The notes beneath the pieces are model-generated. The model did not search any database. It worked only from the letters and a program-made list of their open reading frames with translations, and was not told where the DNA came from. From an uncultured Acidobacteriota bacterium (lineage in GTDB: Bacteria; Acidobacteriota; Terriglobia; Terriglobales; Acidobacteriaceae), in the NCBI GenBank assembly GCA_903832475.1, contig CAILBQ010000292.1, positions 1 through 12,534 of the forward strand: a stretch of DNA of 12,534 nucleotides, given 5' to 3'. Shown one piece after another: positions 1 through 6,078 of this stretch. Made by a program: the position numbers and the translations under genes. Each line of letters begins with the position of its first letter. Within the stretch, counting starts at the first letter, position 1.

Positions 1-105
1 GAGGATGTAGTCCTTGTACTGACCAGCGTCAACGACGCCCCTAAATGTATCGCAAGCTGCCCATGCGGTTTGATTGACCTGGTGCTGCGTGAGTTCATCT
101 GTCAT
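1..105 (-). CDS. hsdM: Type I restriction-modification DNA methyltransferase subunit HsdM, N-terminal fragment
   Basis: Only the first 35 codons are in the window; the gene runs off the left edge. The visible peptide begins MTDELTQHQVNQTAWAACD and continues with TFRGVVDAGQYKDYIL. This matches the helical N-terminal domain of HsdM, in which a short stretch ending near F/LRG is followed by a Y-K-D-Y-I-L motif. HsdM is the N6-adenine methyltransferase of type I systems: it uses S-adenosylmethionine and is directed to DNA by HsdS. The start is well placed. A Shine-Dalgarno-like GGAAGGAAG lies just upstream, and the ATG overlaps the stop of hsdS as ATGA, so the two are probably translationally coupled. 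The catalytic motifs lie outside the window, so activity cannot be judged, and no hsdR is visible. Confidence 0.82.
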   Translation of the reverse strand, partial: MTDELTQHQVNQTAWAACDTFRGVVDAGQYKDYIL

Positions 106-707
106 TTTTTCTTCCTTCCGGTAGTTACGGCCACGCTTAAGTCTTTTGCTTGGCTGTTGAGAATCAGGGACGTGAGGGTCTTGCGCTTTTCAGCCGAGAG
201 GATCGCAAGCCTTTGTTCTTGTTCTGCCAAAGCGTGGATCTCTAAGATTTTTTGCTGCGTCTGTATGGCCGGGACCTCAATCTCCAGAGCCTCAAGACTA
301 GCCTTCGGCAACATCCGCATATTGGTCCCACAGGCAATACTGTCGAAAAAGCGTTGCGCTGGCGCTTGGTTGATAGCCCAGGCAAGGTACTGGGGCGTAA
401 TGAAATTTGCCTTCGGACGAAGAATCATCAGCGGCAGTACGGCAAGAACAGGTTCAATGAAGCGGCCATCGAGGACTGACGCCGTATTGCGATCACCACG
501 GGAGCGAAACACCACATCTCCGGCGCGAACAAGGTACCTGTCCACAGCACCGTCGATGGCGACGCGCGTGAGTCGGTCGGCAGCGATATCGCCGTTTGCG
601 GAAATGTCTCTCAACTGGATCACAAGGACGCCTCCACTTTGCGTCGGCTCAAGACGCCCGCGTGCCGTGTACCCAGTCGAGATGGTGCATACTGAAGGAA
701 GCTGCAT
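102..707 (-). CDS. hsdS: Half-sized type I specificity subunit HsdS (one target-recognition domain)
   Basis: This 201-residue protein resembles one half of a normal HsdS, which has two TRDs and about 400 residues. Residues 1 to about 140 look like one TRD: an opening TISTGYTARGRLEP, then VIQLRDIS, a GDVVFRSRGD strand region and a late CGTNMRMLP segment. Residues 145-185 (VPAIQTQQKILEIHALAEQE onward) form the conserved helical spacer that makes coiled coils. In known single-TRD HsdS proteins two copies dimerise and recognise a symmetric, gapped DNA site. The gene lies upstream of hsdM, whereas hsdM usually comes first. I chose the ATG at 707 because it gives the usual start of a TRD; an in-frame ATG at 752 would add 15 residues without an obvious ribosome-binding site. 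A type I system with split specificity is likely, and the target sequence is unknown. Confidence 0.82.
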   Translation of the reverse strand: MQLPSVCTISTGYTARGRLEPTQSGGVLVIQLRDISANGDIAADRLTRVAIDGAVDRYLVRAGDVVFRSRGDRNTASVLDGRFIEPVLAVLPLMILRPKANFITPQYLAWAINQAPAQRFFDSIACGTNMRMLPKASLEALEIEVPAIQTQQKILEIHALAEQEQRLAILSAEKRKTLTSLILNSQAKDLSVAVTTGRKKK

Positions 708-715
708 AAAGTTTT

Positions 716-737
716 CTCTGTAGTGCGATCTACAGAG
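716..737. promoter_or_regulatory. Inverted repeat CTCTGTAG-N6-CTACAGAG upstream of hsdS
   Basis: The eight-base arms at 716-723 and 730-737 are perfect inverted copies separated by TGCGAT. The site lies 9 to 30 bases upstream of the chosen hsdS ATG, over its leader or promoter. It shares the core CWGTAG-N6-CTACWG with the dyad at 772-793, so both are probably bound by the same symmetric protein. The symmetry and sharing are seen directly; the operator role is inferred. Confidence 0.55.
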
Positions 738-770
738 TGCAACAGGATGCACCGAAAGTCAATCGAAAAT

Positions 771-799
771 TTGCAGTAGATATATCTACTGCATAAAAT
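771..799 (+). promoter_or_regulatory. Promoter facing the integrase gene
   Basis: TTGCAG at 771-776 and TAAAAT at 794-799 are separated by exactly 17 bases, a good sigma70-type arrangement with five of six matches in the -10 box. Transcription would start near 806 and give a leader of about 140 bases before the integrase ATG at 946. The spacer is almost entirely filled by the palindrome at 772-793, so a bound protein would block RNA polymerase. Confidence 0.5.
772..793. promoter_or_regulatory. Perfect 22-base palindrome, probable operator
   Basis: The half-site TGCAGTAGATA is followed directly by its exact reverse complement, giving a perfect 22-base palindrome. Its inner part is GTAG-ATATAT-CTAC, the same spacing and core as the dyad at 716-737, with centres 56 bases apart. 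It occupies the spacer of the plus-strand promoter at 771-799. The position is typical of a repressor operator, but no dedicated small repressor gene is visible in the window. Confidence 0.6.
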
Positions 800-892
800 G
801 GCGAGGAGCGAGGGCGGTCGACGGTCCTCAGCCAAGCAGATCTTCGGCTGCATGGCAGCTTTACTTGCTGATGTAGGCAAAGTGGCTGTTTT

Positions 893-921
893 ATCGGACA
901 CCTTGATACCATGCGTCCGAT
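893..921. repeat. Inverted repeat ATCGGAC-N15-GTCCGAT in the integrase leader
   Basis: Seven-base perfect arms at 893-899 and 915-921 flank a 15-base loop, ending about 12 bases before the integrase Shine-Dalgarno sequence. It could form an RNA hairpin in the leader or be a recombinase or excisionase binding site. Neither role is shown by the sequence, and a chance occurrence cannot be excluded. Confidence 0.35.
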
Positions 922-945
922 GGAAGAGCCACTGGGAGGGAATGG

Positions 946-1953
946 ATGCGCGGAGTCTACGAAAAACCTGAAGGCAGCGGAATCTGGTGGATTCACTACT
1001 ACGCTGCTGGGAAACGCCATCGTGAGAAGGTCGGTCGCAAGTCCGATGCCATCAAGCTGTACCAAAGCCGCAAGGCCGATGCGACTGCCGGTCGGAAACT
1101 CCCGGAGCTGCGCGACAGTAAAGTGGTTCGATTCTCTGAGTTGATCGATGACGCATTAGAGTTCGTAATCGACCATAAGGATCGCCGCAGCTATGTCAGC
1201 AAAGCCGAGATCGTTCGCAAAGCCTTCGGGTCAACGCCCGCCGCTGAAATTACCCCACAGGAGCTTGAACGCTGGCTCCGCTCCCACTGCAAGACACCCG
1301 CTACCGCCAACCGATACAAGGCATTCATTTCCCTCTGCTACCGCGAAGGCGTCCACAACAACAAGACGACCATCAATCCCGCACGGCAGGTTCGACACCG
1401 GCGCGAGGGCGTTGGTCGCCTGCGCTTCCTGAGCCGCGAAGAGTATGACAAGCTGTTCAAAGTCATCGACCGCCGTTTCCCCGAGCACCTGGCTGAGTTC
1501 ATCATCTCTGTCAGTACTGGAATGCGCCTATCGGAGCAATATTCACTGACTTGGGGACAGGTGCATCTCGACCGACGCACCATCGATCTTACGAAGACCA
1601 AGAACGGCTCCGCTCGCACCGTCCATCTCAACTCGGACTCAGTGGCAGCTTTCCAGACGCTGAAGCACAAACTGCTCAGGCCCGCCGATCCAGTCTTCGT
1701 TCGGCAAGGCCCTCGCTTCGACACACGCTCGTGGTTCGTTCCCTGCTTACAGGACGCGGAGATCGAAGGTTATGTCTGGCACTCCAATCGCCACACCTTT
1801 TGCTCTTGGCTCGCGATGGCGGGTGCGTCGATCAAAGAGATTCAGGAGCTCGCCGGGCATAAGACCATTACGATGTCAGCTCGCTACAGCCACCTCTCCC
1901 CTGAACATCGCCTTTCAGTCATTGATCGCATCTCCTCGAAGCAGCCATCTTGA
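946..1953 (+). CDS. Tyrosine recombinase / phage-type site-specific integrase
   Basis: This 335-residue protein has the layout of a tyrosine recombinase. An N-terminal arm-binding-like region starts MRGVYEKPEGSGIWWIHYY, a core-binding helical region covers about residues 60-145, and the catalytic domain covers 160-330. All catalytic positions are present: R194 in TGMRLSE, K217 or K219 in TKTKNG, H279 and R282 in WHSNRH, H305 in AGHKT and the nucleophile Y314 in SARYSHL. Such enzymes insert and excise islands or prophages, often at tRNA 3' ends. The ATG at 946 is supported by GGGAGGG about six bases upstream. The gene reads towards the tRNA-Leu at 3406-3492, whose 3' end faces it, so this is probably the integrase of the island carrying hsdS-hsdM. 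No excisionase is recognisable. It appears intact. Confidence 0.93.
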   Translation: MRGVYEKPEGSGIWWIHYYAAGKRHREKVGRKSDAIKLYQSRKADATAGRKLPELRDSKVVRFSELIDDALEFVIDHKDRRSYVSKAEIVRKAFGSTPAAEITPQELERWLRSHCKTPATANRYKAFISLCYREGVHNNKTTINPARQVRHRREGVGRLRFLSREEYDKLFKVIDRRFPEHLAEFIISVSTGMRLSEQYSLTWGQVHLDRRTIDLTKTKNGSARTVHLNSDSVAAFQTLKHKLLRPADPVFVRQGPRFDTRSWFVPCLQDAEIEGYVWHSNRHTFCSWLAMAGASIKEIQELAGHKTITMSARYSHLSPEHRLSVIDRISSKQPS

Positions 1954-2207
1954 AGGAATGGGGGACGTGAAGTGCGTTTCTCAACTTTGGCTTCAAGTTG
2001 ACCAAGACCATCGGCGAGATATTTAGCCACTGCTCGCGTCGGCGCACTACCGTTGGTGGGATAACGAGAGACATCAGTTCCTTAACCGAACCGCCGACAA
2101 CTGGGATCATCGCTAAAGCAGCTCTGATCGTTCCAAGCGCAACGTCGCTTTGAGTTGGCTCAGGGTAGCGTTCGGCTCGACTTGAACTCAATGGGTTTGT
2201 CGGACAA
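1954..2207 (-). pseudogene. Frameshifted and truncated remnant of a small protein gene downstream of the cyclase-like gene
   Basis: Reading leftwards, a coherent protein can be followed through three frames. A TTG at 2207 opens LSDKPIEFKSSRTLP and meets a stop at 2160-2162. Shifting one base at the CCC near 2163-2165 gives EPTQSDVALGTIRAALAMI, then PVVGGSVKELMSLVIPP and VVRRREQWL. Shifting again near 2025 gives KYLADGLGQLEAKVEKR. I think this resembles a family of unnamed proteins with an IPxVGG segment, a P-P-x-x-x-R-R-x-x-W motif and a following helix, but I cannot name it. The hydrophobic stretch could touch a membrane. Homology fades near 1954-1975, where the integrase 3' end begins, so the rest was probably lost at a junction. 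GAGGAGG precedes the TTG by four bases. Two shifts suggest decay, though sequencing errors would look the same. Confidence 0.5.
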
Positions 2208-2225
2208 AACGCCTCCTCAGAGGCG
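2206..2225 (-). terminator. Stem-loop with T-run after the cyclase-like gene
   Basis: On the minus strand CGCCTC-TGAG-GAGGCG is followed by TTTTG, a short terminator-like hairpin 11 bases after the cyclase-like stop codon. The second arm contains the GAGGAGG that could serve as ribosome-binding site for the downstream remnant. The structure could therefore end transcription or hide that site. A six-pair stem and four Ts make it a weak terminator. Confidence 0.45.
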
Positions 2226-2235
2226 CCGCTCGGAA

Positions 2236-3177
2236 CTATTCGGGCTCCTTCTCGATCATCCATTGCCCCAGATATTTCAACTTTGCAACTTCGGTTTCAC
2301 CCCGGAACATACGATCACCTTGCCGTTTGTAGACCTGTGAGAGGAATTTCGGCGCAGTGGCCAACAGCGATGTCGGGACCTTTAACTGCTCCAGGCCTTT
2401 GTAATGGCTGCAGAAGTGATTGTGATAAGAGCCCACCCACGCGTATTTGCTCCATATATTGGGCTCTCCCGAAAACTCCTGCAACCGCCCAACGATGAGA
2501 TCTCTGTGGCGCTCGATATCCTGCGCGAATCCCTCGGGGAGCCCCTCAGCGCCATCGACCGGTAGATAGAGGTAATTCACGAACATCTGACCGTCAGCGT
2601 CAACCAATAGCGAGCTGTTGTGTGGGGATTCCGCCACCTTCCCGTAGTAGGCAAGGTGATGATGGACAAGATCCATCGCCGACGGAGCGAGAACGACGCG
2701 GGGGTCTCGAGCCAATTTCGTTTCTGCCTCATAGGCATCGAGAAGACCTTTACCGAATACCAGGTCATCGTCCATGTATATGGGGCCCACGGTGACCCCA
2801 CCCCGGACAAAGAATCCATGCTTGAGGAGCGTGTACTGCCAGAGTCCAAGGATGTAGATCATTCGTCCAAATTCGCTCTCTCCGTCATCGCGAATAGGGA
2901 AGCCAAGAACAACGTTGTCGGTGAACATCTTCACCGCGTAGGGAGCTTCTTTGATTCCGTGTGCTGTGTATTCTTCGTAATCGATCACGAGATCGATCTT
3001 GGCTTCGTTCAGAGCAGCGGTTAGATCTATGAGAAGTTGATTCGCGGTTCCATCCGTGGTCGCCTTCGACACACGCGCGCTAAAACCTAAAATGTCGAGA
3101 TAGACAACCCACGAGCTGCGCATCCAAGGTTTGCCCGTTTTCGTTAGATACGGACTTTTGAGCGGGACTACTTCCAT
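2236..3177 (-). CDS. Divergent class III nucleotidyl-cyclase-like protein, possible PycC-type cyclase
   Basis: This 313-residue protein lacks a signal peptide or membrane segments. Its first 165 residues follow the order of a class III cyclase catalytic domain. YLDILGF carries D28, the likely first metal ligand. FTDNVVLGF carries D87, the likely second. FVRGGVTVG (residues 123-131) matches the R-x-G-I-x-x-G strand, and FGKGLLDAYEAE (141-152) stands where the V-N-x-A-A-R helix lies. The C-terminal half, with FVNYL and KYAWVGSYHNHF, is typical of a group of mostly unannotated cyclase-like proteins. Pycsar cyclases (PycC), which make cCMP or cUMP on phage infection, belong to the same superfamily. 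Its place on an island beside a second gene fits such a role, but substrate and function are inferred. The ATG has AGGAA eight bases upstream. The gene looks intact. Confidence 0.62.
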   Translation of the reverse strand: MEVVPLKSPYLTKTGKPWMRSSWVVYLDILGFSARVSKATTDGTANQLLIDLTAALNEAKIDLVIDYEEYTAHGIKEAPYAVKMFTDNVVLGFPIRDDGESEFGRMIYILGLWQYTLLKHGFFVRGGVTVGPIYMDDDLVFGKGLLDAYEAETKLARDPRVVLAPSAMDLVHHHLAYYGKVAESPHNSSLLVDADGQMFVNYLYLPVDGAEGLPEGFAQDIERHRDLIVGRLQEFSGEPNIWSKYAWVGSYHNHFCSHYKGLEQLKVPTSLLATAPKFLSQVYKRQGDRMFRGETEVAKLKYLGQWMIEKEPE

Positions 3178-3321
3178 TTTTGGGTTCCTATTGTGGCTGT
3201 GCGACCACTGCTCCTCATTTTATCGATCAAGTTTTGGTCAGCCCTCCATCACCACGAACGCGCTCACAGACGAACGGGCTGGACGGTGTCACATGGACAG
3301 ACGGACCGAAATTTCAGAAAC

Positions 3322-3344
3322 GAACAGCCACCAGAACAGCCACC
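3322..3344. repeat. Tandem 12-base repeat, two copies
   Basis: GAACAGCCACC occurs at 3322-3332 and again at 3334-3344, a period of 12 bases. It lies 60 to 85 bases beyond the tRNA-Leu 3' end, on the integrase side. Short direct repeats at this distance from an attachment core could be integrase arm-type sites. The rest of 3178-3405 holds no convincing gene, only the cyclase-like gene's upstream region and the hairpin at 3353-3379. Confidence 0.45.
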
Positions 3345-3352
3345 GGACGATT

Positions 3353-3379
3353 TTGGCCCCTCGAAAATCGAGGGGCCAA
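3353..3379. terminator. Strong 12-pair hairpin downstream of tRNA-Leu
   Basis: TTGGCCCCTCGA at 3353-3364 and TCGAGGGGCCAA at 3368-3379 pair perfectly around an AAA loop. The structure is 27 bases past the tRNA 3' end on the tRNA's strand, where its terminator would be expected. Neither side has a proper T-run, so a standard Rho-independent terminator is not certain; it could also be a recombination or RNA-processing structure. Confidence 0.5.
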
Positions 3380-3405
3380 TTGCTTATAAGTCCTTTATAA
3401 TCTTG

Positions 3406-3492
3406 TGGTGCCGGGAGGGGGAATCGAACCCCCATGAAGTTGCCCTCGGCGGATTTTGAGTCCGCTGCGTCTGCCAGTTCCGCCATCCCGGC
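3406..3492 (-). tRNA. tRNA-Leu, anticodon CAA
   Basis: The 87-base minus-strand sequence folds as a class II tRNA. The seven-pair acceptor stem is GCCGGGA with TCCCGGC, followed by discriminator A and an encoded CCA end. The D-arm contains GGCAGACGC. The anticodon stem GCGGA/TCCGC carries the loop CTCAAAA, giving anticodon CAA, which reads UUG leucine codons. A long variable arm is followed by a T-arm containing GGTTCGATTCC. The long variable arm and anticodon agree on leucine. The gene is intact, and its 3' end points to the integrase and restriction genes, the usual arrangement for a tRNA used as an attachment site. Confidence 0.96.
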
Positions 3493-3512
3493 ATGGGCTG
3501 GTGGGAGCCATA

Positions 3513-3542
3513 AGTATCGCATAACGACGAATCCTCCGTCAC
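3513..3542 (-). promoter_or_regulatory. Possible promoter of tRNA-Leu
   Basis: On the minus strand GTGACG (3542-3537) and GATACT (3518-3513) are 18 bases apart, each with four of six consensus matches. The -10 box ends 21 bases before the mature tRNA 5' end, allowing a short leader. The spacing is plausible but the boxes are imperfect. Confidence 0.3.
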
Positions 3543-3563
3543 TCTCCCGCCGAATCACCCACC

Positions 3564-3592
3564 TTGACCGCGGAAAACCGCTGAATTCTCAT
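3564..3592 (+). promoter_or_regulatory. Possible promoter of the purL-purF operon
   Basis: TTGACC at 3564-3569 and TCTCAT at 3587-3592 are 17 bases apart. The -35 is good and the -10 has four of six matches. The spacer begins with the small inverted repeat GCGG-AAAA-CCGC at 3570-3581, which could be a regulator site or chance. A start near 3600 would give a leader of about 75 bases with no recognisable riboswitch. Confidence 0.35.
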
Positions 3593-3675
3593 TTCTTGCT
3601 ACTCAACTCGTGGGAACGCACTCCTTCAAGTCTCACTTTTCCATTTTGAGCATGCGACAATGAAATGTGACCGCG

Positions 3676-6078
3676 ATGACAACGTCTTCCTTTCCTGGTC
3701 AGAATTCTGACGCACAAAATCGCTCGGCTTCGGCGCCTGAGCCCGCGAACATCACCCCCGAACTGCTTGCCCTGCACAGCATCACTCCCGACGAGTACGA
3801 GCGCATACTGGCCGCGCTTGGCCGCGTGCCGTCGCTCACCGAACTGGGCATCTATTCGGTCATGTGGAGCGAGCACTGTTCCTACAAGTCGTCCAAGGTT
3901 CACCTCAAGCGGCTGCCAACGAAAAGCGATCGGGTCGTCCAGGGTCCTGGCGAGAACGCAGGCATCATCGACGTGGGCGACGGCTGGGCGTGTGCCTTCA
4001 AGATTGAAAGCCACAATCATCCCAGCTACATCGAGCCGCACCAGGGCGCAGCCACGGGAGTCGGCGGCATTCTGCGCGATATTTTCACCATGGGCGCGCG
4101 TCCTCTCGCGGTGATGGACTCACTTCGCTTTGGCCCCATCACAGACACAGAAGCGGGGCCCGGCGCTGAACCTCAGGAAGTTCTGCATAAGAATCACGCT
4201 ATTGTCGAGGGCGTGGTCAGCGGCGTCGCCAGCTATGGCAATTGCTTCGGCGTTCCCAACCTGGGCGGCGAAACCAAGTTTGAAGCCTGCTACAGCGGCA
4301 ATCCCCTGGTGAATGCCTTCGCTCTGGGCATGGTCAAAATCGACGAAATCTTCTATGGCAAGGCAGCCGGCGTGGGTAACCCCGTTATCTATGTCGGAGC
4401 CAAGACGGGCCGCGATGGCATCCACGGCGCCACGATGGCCAGCGAAGAGTTCCACGAAGGCACCGAGGCCAAGCGTCCCAACGTCCAGGTCGGCGACCCG
4501 TTCATGGAAAAGCTTCTCCTCGAAGCCTGTCTCGAAGCCATGAAAACTGGCGCCATCGTCGGCATTCAAGACATGGGCGCAGCAGGCCTCACCTGTTCCA
4601 CGTGCGAAATGGGCGCGCGCGGCGGCGTCGGCCTCGATGTTGAACTCGACAACGTTCCGCAGCGCGAAACCGGCATGAACTCTTACGAGATCATGCTCTC
4701 CGAAAGCCAGGAGCGCATGCTGCTGGTTGCCGAAAAGGGAAGGGAAGACGAGGTTCTTTCCGTCTTCGCCAAGTGGGGTCTTGACGCCGTCATCGTCGGC
4801 ACCGTCAAGCCGGAAGCGCGCCTTCGCATTCGTCACCACGGGATCCTGGTTGCCGATATTCCCAACGAATCTCTGACCGACGACGCTCCGCTTTACCATC
4901 GTCCCGTCGGCACATGGAGTGCCCCCGTTCCGCTCGAGCCTTCGCAGGAAGTTCTGGATGAAGTGTCCCGGCCGCGGAACTACACGGCGGATCTGAAGAA
5001 GCTGCTCGCCAGCTCGAATATCTGTTCCAAGCGGTGGGTCCACGAGCAGTACGACACCATGGTCCAGACCAATACGGTGCAGGGGCCTGGCGGCGAAGCC
5101 GGCGTCATGCGCATCAAGGGAACCGGCACCCCGGGCCACGAACGCGGCCTCGCCATGGCGCTCGACGGCAACGGCCGATGGTGTTATCTCAACCCCAAGC
5201 TCGGCGCTATGCACGCGGTCGCCGAAGCCGCCCGCAAAGTGGCCTGTACTGGAGCCATTCCCGTGGCCGCCACTAATTGCCTCAACTTCGGCAACCCCGA
5301 AAAGCCTGAGATCATGGCGCAGCTCTCCGCGGCAATCGACGGCATTGCTGAAGCCGCCACGGCCCTCGGCACCCCCATCACCGGCGGCAACGTATCGCTC
5401 TACAACGAAACCAAAGGGGTCGGCATTTACCCCACCCCCGTTATCGGAATTGTTGGCATTCTGGACGACGTCAGCAAAGCCGTTCCTGCCCATTTCCAGA
5501 AAGCTGGAGAACTCGTCCTTCTGATCGGCGAGGGCATGGGTGCCGACGTTCCGCTCATTGCATTAACCGAATTTGGTTCTACCGAATTTGCCAAGGAAGG
5601 CATCGGCGCGCTTTGGGGTGAGCCGCCGTATCTCGATCTCGAAGCGGAGTGGCAGTTGCATAAATGCCTTTCTGAACTTGCGGAGCAAGCCCTGATTTCT
5701 TCTGCCTGCGATGTCTCTGACGGCGGTATCGCTGTCGCGCTGGCGCAGGCTTCCTTCCGTCATTCGGTAGGAGCCACAGTAGGAACTGTTCCGGAAGAAG
5801 GCATCCCCGCGGCAGTCGGCCTCTTCGCAGAACCGGCAACCCGCGTGATCGTGACTTGCTCGCCAGCCATGAAAGAAAGGATCGAAGAACTGGTCTTCAG
5901 TTATCCAGAGCTTTCTTGCTGGCTGATCGGAGAGACCATCGCTGACCGGCTCATCATCAGTCATTCCGACAGTGCCTCTACCACCCCTTCGCGTCTTGTC
6001 GACTGTTCTCTCGCAGAACTGAGAGAGGCGTGGTCCAACTCGCTCGAGTTCGCCCTCCGCGAAGAGGTGTTGGCATGA
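3676..6078 (+). CDS. purL: Phosphoribosylformylglycinamidine synthase subunit PurL (FGAM synthase II)
   Basis: This 800-residue protein is the cytosolic synthetase subunit that converts FGAR, ATP and glutamine-derived ammonia to FGAM, step 4 of purine synthesis. It is the small PurL type, without the C-terminal glutaminase of E. coli PurL, so it needs separate PurS and PurQ, which are not in this window. Two AIR-synthase-like repeats are visible. The first has SEHCSYKSS (H67), KIESHNHPS (H113, H115), the GAATGVGGILRD loop and DMGAAGLTCSTCEMG. The second has GGNVSLYNETKG and CDVSDGGIAVALAQ. It is somewhat longer than the usual 740 or so, mainly from a polar N-terminal extension. I chose the ATG at 3676; a GTG at 3667 is in frame and possible, and neither has a strong ribosome-binding site. 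Its stop overlaps the purF start. Confidence 0.95.
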   Translation: MTTSSFPGQNSDAQNRSASAPEPANITPELLALHSITPDEYERILAALGRVPSLTELGIYSVMWSEHCSYKSSKVHLKRLPTKSDRVVQGPGENAGIIDVGDGWACAFKIESHNHPSYIEPHQGAATGVGGILRDIFTMGARPLAVMDSLRFGPITDTEAGPGAEPQEVLHKNHAIVEGVVSGVASYGNCFGVPNLGGETKFEACYSGNPLVNAFALGMVKIDEIFYGKAAGVGNPVIYVGAKTGRDGIHGATMASEEFHEGTEAKRPNVQVGDPFMEKLLLEACLEAMKTGAIVGIQDMGAAGLTCSTCEMGARGGVGLDVELDNVPQRETGMNSYEIMLSESQERMLLVAEKGREDEVLSVFAKWGLDAVIVGTVKPEARLRIRHHGILVADIPNESLTDDAPLYHRPVGTWSAPVPLEPSQEVLDEVSRPRNYTADLKKLLASSNICSKRWVHEQYDTMVQTNTVQGPGGEAGVMRIKGTGTPGHERGLAMALDGNGRWCYLNPKLGAMHAVAEAARKVACTGAIPVAATNCLNFGNPEKPEIMAQLSAAIDGIAEAATALGTPITGGNVSLYNETKGVGIYPTPVIGIVGILDDVSKAVPAHFQKAGELVLLIGEGMGADVPLIALTEFGSTEFAKEGIGALWGEPPYLDLEAEWQLHKCLSELAEQALISSACDVSDGGIAVALAQASFRHSVGATVGTVPEEGIPAAVGLFAEPATRVIVTCSPAMKERIEELVFSYPELSCWLIGETIADRLIISHSDSASTTPSRLVDCSLAELREAWSNSLEFALREEVLA

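Noticed and set aside
734..762. TTGACT as a -35 for hsdS on the minus strand
   Set aside because: The hexamer 17 bases downstream, CACTCT, matches the -10 consensus at only two positions; the hsdS promoter remains unknown.
798..971. A 57-codon open frame between the promoter and the integrase
   Set aside because: Its ATG overlaps the -10 box, so it would precede the transcription start; no ribosome-binding site and no recognisable features.
2206..2340. Plus-strand open frames in the cyclase-like 3' region
   Set aside because: They are short, overlap the clear minus-strand gene and lack motifs.
4120..5493. A 457-codon open frame antisense to purL
   Set aside because: It mirrors purL codon positions in GC-rich DNA, its product is compositionally odd (Gly, Ala, Asp and Val rich) with no recognisable motif, and purL is certain.
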